Source: UBA11986 sp963734955
GTDB lineage: Bacteria > Bacteroidota > Ignavibacteria > UBA10030 > UBA6906
Length of the DNA: 64,000 nt
Reading direction: 5' to 3'
Assembly: GCA_963734955.1 (NCBI GenBank)
Contig: CAVTJO010000012.1
Coordinates: 62,001-126,000, forward strand
In this document: positions 1 to 8,985 of the stretch, in pieces
Layout: each line of letters begins with the position of its first letter
Numbering within the stretch: the first letter of the stretch is position 1
Position numbers and translations under genes: made by a program
The notes under the pieces: model-generated
Seen by the model: only the letters and a program-made list of their open reading frames with translations
Told to the model about the DNA's origin: nothing
Database searches by the model: none

Positions 1-2171
1 CGCAGGCTCCCAACCTTGAGACTGGATGTATCGAGTGAAGAGATCCTGCGGTTTTCCCCCTCATAGCGGAAACTCGGAGTAATGCCTTGAATTGACTGTT
101 CAATTGAACCCCGTTGCCTGAACCAGGAACTGAGATTGTCCGTAACCGCCTCGCGAGAACGGACATTTTCAACCGTGTATTGAACTGAGGGCAATCCCTC
201 TCCTTTCACATCCAAGGAGCCTTCCACCCTTTTTGAATTGAAATCCGGTCCTCGATTTATTTGTCCGTAACCTCCGCCCACTACAATCCGGGATTCCGGC
301 AAATACTTGAGTGACGCCTCCTGAATCTCCTCATTTGATTGAGTGGTTGAGTCGATCCCCCACTTCCTGTTGAACTCAATGTCATTCACCCGGTCGACGA
401 AGGAGAATCGCCGATTCACATATCGTTCGTTGAGTTGCAGATCGAAGGAACCGATGTTTTTGTCACCCAGGTGAACATCTTTCGGCGAAAACGCGGTCGT
501 GAACTTGAACGCGTGACCGTTGTTATTCTCGTCATCGATCGTCGAGAATCGGTTCGCATCAAAGGAGCTCATTGCCCATTCACCGGTCATCCTCAGATCC
601 TTCACAGGCGTCACATTGAGATTCAGGTCAACAGTCTGCTGCAACTGCGGAAGGGGCAAGTATTGGATGGGGAGGTAGTCTCCTCCGCCAAGTCCTTTCC
701 AAACGAAGACTCCAATTGATTGCTTGATGTATTCGCCCCGGCCGGGCCCAACACTGGAGAACGTGACATTGTACTGCGATGTTTGGCCCGGAGCATAGCG
801 GTAGAACTGGGCACGTTGTCCATTCGCAAGCACCGTATCCACAAGAACGTAATAGCCATTGGAGTCCACACGCGTCACGCCACTTAGAACCGCTTTTTCT
901 CTATCCGCACCCGCACGTTGCAGCACCAATCGGGCGCTGTCCGAAATCGCAAAATCGATTGGGGAATCCTGATCGTCCGCCTCGCGAATGTATGTGAGTG
1001 TGAAGTTCGCTTTGTTGTCGAGAAATCTGGAGTTGGTCTGTCCCGCAAGCAGCGATCGGCTGTACTGTCGATCGGTATACTCGAAGTCGATGGTGATGCG
1101 GGAGGCGGCGGTAATCAGTTTCCGGGTCGTAAACGTGACCTCTGCAACTGAATAGTCGATCACGTAGTCGTTTGTCTCGCCTCGTGTTTGAAGCTCCCCG
1201 TCAATATAGACCTTCTCAGTTCCGGCAATAACGATGATGGTACGTTCATTGTTCTTGCCGACAAGTCGATACGGTCCCTGCACACCTTCAAGGCCGGGGA
1301 ACTGATTTGTTGTGTACTTTCCCCGGGGAACTGCTCCCGAGAGTATCACGCTTCCGTTGCTGACTCCGAGCCGATAATCGGCTGTACCTTTTGCCCCCTG
1401 TAACTTCCGGCTCAAATTGGCAAACTCGGTTCCAGTCAGATCAAGATTGAAGTCGCCGAGCGTGGCGGCAAAATCCGTTCCGCGCATCTCCACGAATACT
1501 TTGTCGAATTCCTGGAGAGTCTGTGTTGTCCCTTCCGGCTGGATGGGAGTACTCTCATCCGTGAGGGCTGCAACAACTTCAAGGTCGGATGCTATCTTTC
1601 CGGCAAGCTGCAATCTGAGTCCTGAGTTCAGCGAGAGGTCTCTGTTGGACCCGACCGTGAATCCGCGCACAATGCTCCCGCTCTTCTGAAGATTTCTGCC
1701 AAAGATGTCGTCGACACTAAATGAAGCCGCTGGCCGTGAAACCCTGATGGAATCTCTCCCGGTCGAGTCCTTGATGGCCACAAGCGTCCGTTTATAGTAT
1801 GAGTCCTGAAAGCGGAACGGAAGATAGGAATAGGATACCGTCAGACGCTTGTCGAATGTGGTATCCGAGGCAATGCGGGCGAGGGCAAGACTATCGAATC
1901 GAATTGCACCGGTTCTGTAGTTAATATCATAGTCAATTCTGTACCGGAGTCTTTCGCCGTTGGAAAGTATGAGCGAGTCGGACCCGGCGATAATAAACTG
2001 TCGAGGAAGCTGAAGGACCGAGTCTTTGAGTGCAGGCGAGATGCGAACAGCAAGTGTGTCGCGGGGCGACGAAAGAACAACCCGGGCAGAGAGCGGTGAA
2101 TGAAGTGCGCAACACCACAACGCAGTGCCAAGCACAGCGATGAAGCAACGATGTATGCGGCGGCGGCTCAT
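1..2171 (-). CDS. large predicted outer-membrane beta-barrel protein (3' end beyond window)
   Basis: An open frame runs from an ATG at 2171 off the left edge, giving 723 codons without a stop. The N-terminus is basic (MSRRR) followed by a hydrophobic signal peptide, so the product is exported. The body is rich in alternating polar/aromatic beta-strand sequence, with repeated DF, GDF and RxVDSxG-like segments, a long TPIQPEGTTQTLQEFDK stretch near residue 220, and no transmembrane helix. This pattern fits a large outer-membrane barrel or surface scaffold protein of the FCB group. I do not recognise a named family and assign no function. The tRNA-Leu gene is divergent, about 125 bp away, so this gene probably has its own promoter in that gap. 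Confidence 0.7.
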   Translation of the reverse strand, partial: MSRRRIHRCFIAVLGTALWCCALHSPLSARVVLSSPRDTLAVRISPALKDSVLQLPRQFIIAGSDSLILSNGERLRYRIDYDINYRTGAIRFDSLALARIASDTTFDKRLTVSYSYLPFRFQDSYYKRTLVAIKDSTGRDSIRVSRPAASFSVDDIFGRNLQKSGSIVRGFTVGSNRDLSLNSGLRLQLAGKIASDLEVVAALTDESTPIQPEGTTQTLQEFDKVFVEMRGTDFAATLGDFNLDLTGTEFANLSRKLQGAKGTADYRLGVSNGSVILSGAVPRGKYTTNQFPGLEGVQGPYRLVGKNNERTIIVIAGTEKVYIDGELQTRGETNDYVIDYSVAEVTFTTRKLITAASRITIDFEYTDRQYSRSLLAGQTNSRFLDNKANFTLTYIREADDQDSPIDFAISDSARLVLQRAGADREKAVLSGVTRVDSNGYYVLVDTVLANGQRAQFYRYAPGQTSQYNVTFSSVGPGRGEYIKQSIGVFVWKGLGGGDYLPIQYLPLPQLQQTVDLNLNVTPVKDLRMTGEWAMSSFDANRFSTIDDENNNGHAFKFTTAFSPKDVHLGDKNIGSFDLQLNERYVNRRFSFVDRVNDIEFNRKWGIDSTTQSNEEIQEASLKYLPESRIVVGGGYGQINRGPDFNSKRVEGSLDVKGEGLPSVQYTVENVRSREAVTDNLSSWFRQRGSIEQSIQGITPSFRYEGENRRISSLDTSSLKVGSL

Positions 2172-2297
2172 CCGACTCGAATATACAAGAAACGTCTAAG
2201 GGAGTAAAGATGAGCGGTAACTGCTTCTCCTTCTATTTCTGATGGCTTCGTGGTTGGAAGAGAATACTCTTTTTTGTATATTCTCTTCGCACGCGTT

Positions 2298-2383
2298 GCC
2301 AAAGTGGCGGAATTGGTAGACGCGCTGGACTCAAAATCCAGTCCGGCTTACACCGGGTGAGGGTTCGAGTCCCTCCTTTGGTA
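2298..2383 (+). tRNA. tRNA-Leu (anticodon CAA)
   Basis: The 7-bp acceptor stem GCCAAAG pairs with CTTTGGT. The D-arm contains GGCGGAATTGGTAGACGC. The anticodon arm CTGGA-CTCAAAA-TCCAG places CAA at positions 34-36. A long class II variable arm (TCCGGCTTACACCGGGT region) is followed by the GGTTCGAGTCC T-arm. The discriminator is A and the next bases are CAA, so the CCA tail is not encoded. The long variable arm and CAA anticodon identify a leucine tRNA reading UUG. It sits alone between two minus-strand genes. Confidence 0.96.
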
Positions 2384-2397
2384 CAACCTCGGTCAAA

Positions 2398-2425
2398 AAA
2401 TGGCTAACGATCACGTTGGCCATTT
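2398..2425. terminator. bidirectional rho-independent terminator
   Basis: A 12-bp stem (AAATGGCTAACG / CGTTGGCCATTT, one G-T wobble) closes an ATCA loop. Read on the minus strand it is followed by TTTTTT, a canonical terminator for the DUF4412 gene whose stop codon abuts it at 2426. Read on the plus strand it lies 14 bp after tRNA-Leu with only a weak T-rich tail, so it may end both transcripts. Confidence 0.8.
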
Positions 2426-3112
2426 CTATTTCATCGTGTCGGGGGTTTCCTTGGTAAATCCGGCAGGAAGCTCAAAGAGCTCCTGTGCAAGATGCTTCTT
2501 CTCGATCTTTGTGACTTCCTGTGACTCCAGAATTTTCCCGCCCATCTTCGTTGATGCAATGAGTGGATAGTACCCCATCTTCATGATCTTGTCCTCCCAC
2601 TCCTGACCTGTTCCCTCGGCTCCAAGAACTCTTGAGATTGTGCCGAAGAGATCGCCCAATGATTTCGTTGCCCAAATCTCAGTCTGCTGCTCATTGTCCA
2701 TGATCGTGATCTGCTCACACGGAAGACCAAGGACCTGCTTTTTCTTCCCTGTCTTTCGGACCTCAGGCGCCTTGACGTCAGGCAAGGATGGAGCACGCAC
2801 CTCCTGAGGCTGCTCATTCTGGCGGATCTCGAAATACGACTTCCCCTCTTCATCCAGCATCCATACAACTCTCATGTCTCCTCTGTAAATCATCGTGGAC
2901 GGGGGCGATGTACCGACGGCGGAGTTCTGAATCCTCACCATGTCCCGTTTCACGTACATCGTCATGGTGAATTGTTGGGGGGCGCCCCGTTCATCGGTGG
3001 TGGCGTTCCTGGTTTCTATGACGCCTTCGAATTGCTGCGCGAAACCAGTTCGTTGCATCAGAAGAATCAACGGGAGAGCCGAGGCGATGAAAAGGGTTCT
3101 TAATTGAGACAC
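2426..3112 (-). CDS. DUF4412-type exported protein
   Basis: 228 residues starting at GTG. An N-terminal hydrophobic segment ending in GFAQQ forms a signal peptide cut around residue 25. The mature part (QFEGVIETRNATTD, later MYVKRDMVRIQN, MIYRGD, GKSYFEI and a C-terminal LPAGFTKE) matches the DUF4412 fold, a LolA/RseB-like periplasmic beta-sheet protein in which an extracted salt or ligand-dependent value is bracketed by KR and LPAG motifs. The molecular role of the family is not established. It starts 10 bp after the truncated FG-GAP gene and is probably co-transcribed with it. It ends at a strong terminator. Confidence 0.75.
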   Translation of the reverse strand: MSQLRTLFIASALPLILLMQRTGFAQQFEGVIETRNATTDERGAPQQFTMTMYVKRDMVRIQNSAVGTSPPSTMIYRGDMRVVWMLDEEGKSYFEIRQNEQPQEVRAPSLPDVKAPEVRKTGKKKQVLGLPCEQITIMDNEQQTEIWATKSLGDLFGTISRVLGAEGTGQEWEDKIMKMGYYPLIASTKMGGKILESQEVTKIEKKHLAQELFELPAGFTKETPDTMK

Positions 3113-3122
3113 GGAATCTCCA

Positions 3123-4109
3123 TTATTTTAGCAGGATGAATCGCTTCGTTTCCAGATAGTCCCCAACGCGGAGCCGGTAGAAATACACTCCACCCGAAAG
3201 ACCGTCCGCGGTGAAATTCACATCAAAGGTTCCGGCTGGCAATTCCCGGTTCACAAGCGTGGTAACTTCCCGCCCCAACAAATCAAACACTTCAAGTGTT
3301 ACATGCGGATGCCATGATGTAGTCGCGGGAATCGAGAATCGAATGCGGGACGTCGGATTGAATGGGTTAGGGTAATTCTGATACAAATGTGGCGTGCCAG
3401 GGAACCCTGACCCGCGTGTTTCCTCTACCGACGTGAACTGCATATTCCTGTACAAGTCAATACCTCCGCGTTCTCCACCTACAAAGAGGTCCTTGTCGCC
3501 GTCATTGTCAATATCCACAAAAGCCGGACAAACTGCATGTGACTGCTCAATCAGGCCAAAGCTGTCAGTCACAAGCGTAAAGACCGGATTCCCGGGAGGA
3601 CCATCGTTCCGATAAAAGTACAGCTTTCCATCATCTGTTCCTATGAATAGATCCTGATCGCCGTCATTGTCAATATCGGAAAAGGTTATCCGGGGATTAT
3701 TGACATTCCCCACGCTGATGTTCTGAAATGCCGGTGTGACCAACGTGAACCTCGGAAATTGAGGTGTTCCGACATTGTTGAAGAATGCAATCCTCCCATT
3801 CTGCTTTCCCACAAACAGATCGAGGGTACCATTCCCGTCGATATCAAAGAAGGCCGGTACTGCATAGCTTTGCGTTCCCACATTGAGGCTGTCGAATAGT
3901 GAGAGCTCGCGCTGAAACTCGGGATTGGATGGAGTTCCAATGTTGCGATAGAACATGATGTTGCCCCCAAAGTGACCAACGAACATATCCATGTCGCCAT
4001 CACCATCAATGTCGGCGAAGCGGGGTGCGAGACCAACGAACGGTGTCCCACCGACATAAGAACTATCGACAAGGTTGAACGAAGGGGCGGTTGCCGTTCC
4101 CTCATATAT
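3123..4109 (-). CDS. FG-GAP/VCBS repeat T9SS-sorted protein, 5'-truncated
   Basis: An open frame with no usable start: an in-frame TGA at 4110-4112 precedes coding-like sequence reading YEGTATAPSFNLVDSSY, and the first ATG (3992) lies inside the first repeat. Four calcium-type repeats follow (DIDGDGDMDMFVG, DIDGNGTLDLFVG, DIDNDGDQDLFIG, DIDNDGDKDLFVG). The C-terminus has the T9SS tail YQNYPNPFNPTSRIRFSIP and a final domain ending KRFILLK. Homologues need a signal peptide to reach T9SS, and none is present. The 5' part was probably lost by deletion, or by more than one frame change in 4113-4208. It could be a non-functional remnant although the rest of the frame is clean. Confidence 0.7.
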   Translation of the reverse strand: MYEGTATAPSFNLVDSSYVGGTPFVGLAPRFADIDGDGDMDMFVGHFGGNIMFYRNIGTPSNPEFQRELSLFDSLNVGTQSYAVPAFFDIDGNGTLDLFVGKQNGRIAFFNNVGTPQFPRFTLVTPAFQNISVGNVNNPRITFSDIDNDGDQDLFIGTDDGKLYFYRNDGPPGNPVFTLVTDSFGLIEQSHAVCPAFVDIDNDGDKDLFVGGERGGIDLYRNMQFTSVEETRGSGFPGTPHLYQNYPNPFNPTSRIRFSIPATTSWHPHVTLEVFDLLGREVTTLVNRELPAGTFDVNFTADGLSGGVYFYRLRVGDYLETKRFILLK

Positions 4110-4208
4110 TCAAACCATCTACGGGAGGAGAAGCAGTCATGGTTCAGAAAGCAGCACCAGAGAGTATTGTTCGGTCAGCAAGTGGTTGGTGACCATCAAG
4201 GGAAATGC

Positions 4209-5546
4209 TCACCTCCACAGACGAATCACAAGTCCCCGGCCGAAGCTGTCCAGAATCGAGCCCACTGCAACGGCAGTATTGCCTTCAACCGCAACACGGT
4301 ACCATAGGATGGGACTTGTATAACTGTACGGCAGCCCGACCTGTTGCCACCGATTTCCATTGTAGTGCCGGATGGTATTCCGCTCCCCAACAATGAACAT
4401 ATCATTGGATGCGTTCCCCTGCACGTCATGCAAATACCCACGGACGAAATTGCTTCCTCCAATGAAGTTCTCCGGCAATGATGTCACGTAACCCCACTTC
4501 CCGTGCTTGAATTGATACATCAGATTGCCTACGGTGTACACTATGCCGCGTTCATCCACCCACACGCCTTCTGTGATACCGTAGAGCTTTGTGCGGAACA
4601 GTTGGGATGTATCGGTGAGGATCTCTCCCTCGATCATTGTTTCCCACGTGGGTCCTGCCTTCTTCAACACTACACCCCTTGACTGTCCGTAATGCAATCC
4701 CACGGCGTACATATCATTCACAGTCGCTCCAAACATGTCGGTCAAGGCAAGCGTCGTCCCGCTCTCCTGTCGCTGCCAGGTCGTGCCGTGATCAGGCGAG
4801 TATACGACTGTTCCAGAGCCACCAACTGCATAGATAGAAGAACCACTGCCCCAGATCCTGTTCAGGCCTCCTTGGAGCAGAGAATTTACTGAGCAATCAC
4901 CTCGAAATGTTTGGCCATCCCAACGAATCATTTCACCACCGCCTGTCATCCAAATATCGTTTGCATCAAACGCATAGATAGCGCGCAGAGGGAAATATCC
5001 TATGCCACTTGGACATAGGGGAACAGGTACGCGTCGGAGAGTCCAGGTTGTGCCGTTCCACACAGAGAGACTAAAGAGAGAATCGTTGCGATACAATTCT
5101 CCTACCACCCAGATATTATCCGGTGCAATGATCGCGCAATCCAACAAGTAGCTGTTCATCACTCCAAGAGTGTCCAACGCCCACTGCCATGCCGAGGAGG
5201 TAGTATCGAGCGTCGTCACCTGAACGGCTTGGCTTGAGTCAATTACGTTTGTCCCGGAGATCCGGTATGCCTTATAGACGTAGCTACGATTAGGCAGGAG
5301 TTGCTCATCAGCAATGAGGGTATCGTTCGGAGATGCGACGACAGTGAGAACATTCTCACCGTCTCGTATAAGTCGGAATGAATATGGTGGTGCATCCGTG
5401 AAGCGTACCCTCAGCCATGCGTCACTTGTCCCGTAGTCCTCTAACGAGATTTCAATTGTACGCTTGTACGGTGGTGGTGGCATTCCTCCTTCGTCCTTGC
5501 AGCAGAAACACAAGAATGTGAGCAGTGCAAGAAGAGGTCGATTCAT
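4209..5546 (-). CDS. surface lipoprotein, FnIII-like domain plus beta-propeller repeats (paralogue of 28184-29485)
   Basis: 445 residues from ATG. The signal peptide ends in a lipobox, and lipidation at Cys would leave C-K-D-E-G as the mature N-terminus. In Bacteroidota a Lys/acidic run directly after the lipidated Cys is the lipoprotein export signal for surface display. Residues about 25-115 look like a fibronectin III-type domain (AWLRVRFTD ... RSYVYKAYR). The rest has repeating propeller blades (NIWVVGELY, NDIWMTGGG, SSIYAVGGSG, NDMYAVGLH, NDMFIVGER). No catalytic motif is visible, so adhesion or ligand binding is inferred. It shares layout and the KDEG start with the protein at 28184-29485. 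It sits between two T9SS genes. Confidence 0.72.
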   Translation of the reverse strand: MNRPLLALLTFLCFCCKDEGGMPPPPYKRTIEISLEDYGTSDAWLRVRFTDAPPYSFRLIRDGENVLTVVASPNDTLIADEQLLPNRSYVYKAYRISGTNVIDSSQAVQVTTLDTTSSAWQWALDTLGVMNSYLLDCAIIAPDNIWVVGELYRNDSLFSLSVWNGTTWTLRRVPVPLCPSGIGYFPLRAIYAFDANDIWMTGGGEMIRWDGQTFRGDCSVNSLLQGGLNRIWGSGSSIYAVGGSGTVVYSPDHGTTWQRQESGTTLALTDMFGATVNDMYAVGLHYGQSRGVVLKKAGPTWETMIEGEILTDTSQLFRTKLYGITEGVWVDERGIVYTVGNLMYQFKHGKWGYVTSLPENFIGGSNFVRGYLHDVQGNASNDMFIVGERNTIRHYNGNRWQQVGLPYSYTSPILWYRVAVEGNTAVAVGSILDSFGRGLVIRLWR

Positions 5547-5851
5547 GAGGAATCTCCTGTGCTCTGGAAGCGATAGGCCAAGACGTGAATGGAGCGGTGA
5601 GGGATGAGGTGGAAATAATGCGGGGGGAGTCTCTTGTTCTCAGCCGCCCGGTCTGACCGCGACCGGCCAATCGCTGTGAGAGAACTGGCGCAAACCTGCG
5701 GCGAAAAGCTGACAGAAGAATGTACGCCGAGAAACAGGGAAAGTCAATCTGTAGAGAGGGAACAGTTCAGAGTCCATCAAACAAGAAACCCCAATTCATC
5801 ATCGGGGCTTCATTGCAGCACGACCACTGCAGACTACCATGCCTGGGGACT
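5547..5851. other. intergenic gap, leader of lipoprotein gene and tail of protease gene
   Basis: 305 bp with no credible gene. It holds a candidate terminator for the upstream protease (5785-5811) and must contain the promoter of the lipoprotein at 4209-5546. No repeat or RNA gene seen. Confidence 0.6.
5785..5811 (-). terminator. candidate terminator after T9SS protease
   Basis: On the minus strand GAAGCCCC pairs with GGGGTTTC (8 bp with one G-T) around an 11-nt loop, followed by TTGTTTG. It lies about 40 bp past the stop of the protease gene. Confidence 0.5.
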
Positions 5852-8800
5852 CTACTTTGCCAGAACAAGTTTCCTGGTTCCGGAGAAGGATCCTACACGC
5901 AGCGTGTAGAAATACACCCCGCTTGAGAGTCTGCTCGCATCGAATGTCACATCGTACCTTCCCGCTCGAAGCTCTTTGTCAACGAGCGTGGCGACTTCCT
6001 TCCCCAACAGGTCGAACACCCGTAGGGATGTATGGCCGTTCGTCCCTACCGGAATCGCAAATGAAATGGTCGTGCTCGGATTGAACGGGTTGGGATAGTT
6101 CTGTTCGAGAGCAAACCCGCCCGGAATTCCACTAAGCGGATTCGGTTCAACTCCACTGGTTCCCGCCGGACGGTAGTGTAGCACTTCGCCGCCCGATGTC
6201 ACCGCCCAACCGTTGCTTGTATCGGCAAAATTGAGGTGCTGGATGGATCCTGAGAATGGGGACATTGTTTGTTGAGTCCAGCCGGTCCCGTTGTTTGTCG
6301 TGCGATATGGATTCGTGATGTTGGCGAACCATGCCGATGTGGTGTTGGGTAGGTACGAGAGACCTGTCATCGCGGTAGCTGGACTGGAAATGCTCGACCA
6401 CGATGCCCCGCCGTTCGTTGAAAGCTGAAGCAAACCTGTGTCAAATCCAGCCATCCCATTGCTATTGTCCTTGAACGAGACCGCGTAACTGTTTGTGGTA
6501 CCTGTCGGCGAGGAAGTCCACGTTGTGCCACCATCGGTGGACCGCCAGATTTTCGCCCCATTCGTTCCAAACCAAATGTGATTGACATCCGTGACGGAAA
6601 ATGAATTGTTCCAGCCTGCCTCATTTGTTCCACCGAGGGGTTCACTTGTGGTATGGGCCCAGGTTGCTCCCCCATTCGTCGTCTTCAAGACAATGAAGCG
6701 ATTGTTTCCGGAACCAGGTGGATCACCCATGGCATACCCGTTGTTCGCATCAACAAACCATACACCATCCATGAAGGGAGTCTGCGTTCCGGGATACGCT
6801 TGCAGATTCCACGTTGTGCCGCCATCGGTCGTCGCGAAGATCTTTCCCGGATTGGTTCCCAGGTTTCCCGTTCCAACCCAGGCGAGACTCGCATCGACAG
6901 CGTTGATGCAGTACAGATCGACGCCGGACAAGTTTCCCGTCGCTGATGACCAGGTATTTCCTCCATCGGTTGTCCGGATGACGGCGGGCGCGGTTCCGCT
7001 TCCGTTTCCCCCGGCAGCCCAAACAACATTCGCGTTCACCACTTTCACGCTGAACAATCCGGTCTGTGTTGGACTGACCTGCGTTTCCCATTGAGGGATG
7101 GCCGGAAAGACCGTGACTTTGTACGCGTACGCATCCCGGTCGTTCGCATTTGAATTCCAGGTGACTTTGATGATGATGTCCTTCGAAACCGTAAGTGGTC
7201 CAACCCTGAATGTCATCGGTGAGAGGGTTGCCTGCTGGCCCGCCGCGAGGTTCCCCGCGTTTGCCGATCCCTGAATCACCGAGAGAGATGGATCGGAGGG
7301 TGTTCCTGCAAACGCGAGATTGTTTGCGGTTGTGAACAGGATGTTCTGGACTGTCAGTGAGACGATCACTGTATCACTTGGCAGAAAAAGATTCGTTCCA
7401 CGTTGGTTCACGACCGTTGCGCCGGTGATTTCGATTCCGGGGTGCGACTCGGAGAGCGCCCGGGCAAAGTTCACGCGACCGCGGCCCAGTTTTCCGGAAA
7501 TGGTCGGGTTAACTGCATCAATGGAATCGGCTGTCACGCGAATTTGTGTGGCGATCTGACGCGGTGTCCATGCAGGGTGGAGCGACTTGACCAGCCCGGC
7601 CAATCCCGAGACGAGCGGCGATGAGAACGAGGTGCCATCCATGAAAGTCTGGTTGTAGCCTCCGCCGTTTGTGGCGCCGAGAATGCTAACACCCGGAGCA
7701 TACACGGGAATTGTGACACCGTAGTTTGAGAATGATGCCCGGGCATCAGATGAGGATTGTGTCGCACCAACACCCAACACACCCCTGTAATTTGCCGGGT
7801 ATGACGGCACAAGATCGTTGTTCTTCCCAATGCCGTTGTTTGCTGTGCCATTGCCTGCCGCGGCAACCACAAGTGCGCCTGCCTGCGCTGCCGCAGTAAT
7901 GACGCTTTGCTCGAACGCAGATGCTCCTCCCTCGCCACCCCAGCTGCAGTTGATTACACTCGCCCCCTTCTGATATGCATACACAATCCCTTCGTACCCA
8001 TATTGGATGAACCCGTCAGTCGTCGACGAGGCACAGACGGGCATCAGGCGACAGTTCCAGCTTGTGCCGGCCATACCGATCCCGTTGTTCGTCCTCGCGC
8101 CAAACATACTCGCCGTGTTCGTTCCATGTTCCGCATTCCCGGGAGTTCCAGACAACCCGCGCGGGTTGTTCGAGTTGTTGGCGAAATTCCATCCAACAAC
8201 ATCATCCACTTTTCCGTTTCCATCCTGATCAATGCCATCCTCATCGCCGGCGGGCGGAGGACCGGGATCGAAGCGTCCATTGTGGTTGATATCCTCTGCA
8301 CTGTTGATCCAGATATTGTCAATCAAGTCAGGATGCTGCCAGTAGGTTCCGCCATCCACGGTGGCGATGATGACGTTCGAATCCCCCTTTGCCAACGTCC
8401 AGCCATTGAATGCATTCATGCGTGTGAATGCTGCTGTTTGATTTGTCACAAGCGGGTCGTTGGGGATATCAAACACATGTTGGTAGCGCTTGGGCTCTGC
8501 GTATTCAACATCATTGGATGCGCCGATGGTCCGCGCTGCAACCTTCGGATCAAGTGTTATCGGAAGATACGCGTAGTAGATTCTTGAAATGTCCTCCTTC
8601 CCGTCGGCAATTTCACGGTCAGTCGCAGGTGGAATCGTCGGGAATGCCTGCGAAAGGGAACTCACTCCGGCCCGGGCTATCAATGCAGAAAGTGGATCAG
8701 AGCTCGTCAGTGTTGATCCTTCCGCAATCGTAATTCCCCGTTTGAACTTCACCATAACGACTCCAGGAACGATGTCTTCCTGTTTCCACTGCATCCAGGG

Positions 8801-8899
8801 ACCCTCGTATGAGCGCATCGCGGGTTTTGATGCGGAGAAAAGTTCAAACGGGACGGCAAGACAGAATAGCAGGATCGAAAGACGATGCTGAAGCAACAT
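5852..8899 (-). CDS. subtilisin-like S8 serine protease with Asp-box repeats and T9SS tail
   Basis: 1015 residues from ATG. A signal peptide (about 1-23) and an inhibitor-like propeptide precede an S8 domain with the full triad: Asp182 in IIATVDGG, His258 in NAEHGTNTA and Ser424 in MDGTSFSSP, with oxyanion Asn350 in AAAGN. From about residue 610 there are several Asp-box blades (TTDGGNTW, TTDGGTTW, TTNGGATW, STDGGTTW) as in sortilin or Ycf48-like propellers. The end carries the T9SS sorting tail (EQNYPNPFNPSTTISFAIP ... GTRKLVLAK). Expected to be exported by T9SS, released or anchored outside, and to digest external protein, with the propeller perhaps binding substrate. Confidence 0.9.
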   Translation of the reverse strand: MLLQHRLSILLFCLAVPFELFSASKPAMRSYEGPWMQWKQEDIVPGVVMVKFKRGITIAEGSTLTSSDPLSALIARAGVSSLSQAFPTIPPATDREIADGKEDISRIYYAYLPITLDPKVAARTIGASNDVEYAEPKRYQHVFDIPNDPLVTNQTAAFTRMNAFNGWTLAKGDSNVIIATVDGGTYWQHPDLIDNIWINSAEDINHNGRFDPGPPPAGDEDGIDQDGNGKVDDVVGWNFANNSNNPRGLSGTPGNAEHGTNTASMFGARTNNGIGMAGTSWNCRLMPVCASSTTDGFIQYGYEGIVYAYQKGASVINCSWGGEGGASAFEQSVITAAAQAGALVVAAAGNGTANNGIGKNNDLVPSYPANYRGVLGVGATQSSSDARASFSNYGVTIPVYAPGVSILGATNGGGYNQTFMDGTSFSSPLVSGLAGLVKSLHPAWTPRQIATQIRVTADSIDAVNPTISGKLGRGRVNFARALSESHPGIEITGATVVNQRGTNLFLPSDTVIVSLTVQNILFTTANNLAFAGTPSDPSLSVIQGSANAGNLAAGQQATLSPMTFRVGPLTVSKDIIIKVTWNSNANDRDAYAYKVTVFPAIPQWETQVSPTQTGLFSVKVVNANVVWAAGGNGSGTAPAVIRTTDGGNTWSSATGNLSGVDLYCINAVDASLAWVGTGNLGTNPGKIFATTDGGTTWNLQAYPGTQTPFMDGVWFVDANNGYAMGDPPGSGNNRFIVLKTTNGGATWAHTTSEPLGGTNEAGWNNSFSVTDVNHIWFGTNGAKIWRSTDGGTTWTSSPTGTTNSYAVSFKDNSNGMAGFDTGLLQLSTNGGASWSSISSPATAMTGLSYLPNTTSAWFANITNPYRTTNNGTGWTQQTMSPFSGSIQHLNFADTSNGWAVTSGGEVLHYRPAGTSGVEPNPLSGIPGGFALEQNYPNPFNPSTTISFAIPVGTNGHTSLRVFDLLGKEVATLVDKELRAGRYDVTFDASRLSSGVYFYTLRVGSFSGTRKLVLAK

Positions 8900-8985
8900 G
8901 AAATCCTCTCTGAGTGTGTAACTCTTTCACTACTGGATGATCCGGGATTACAAAATGGTACGGGACTTTTGACCGAGAATCAAGG

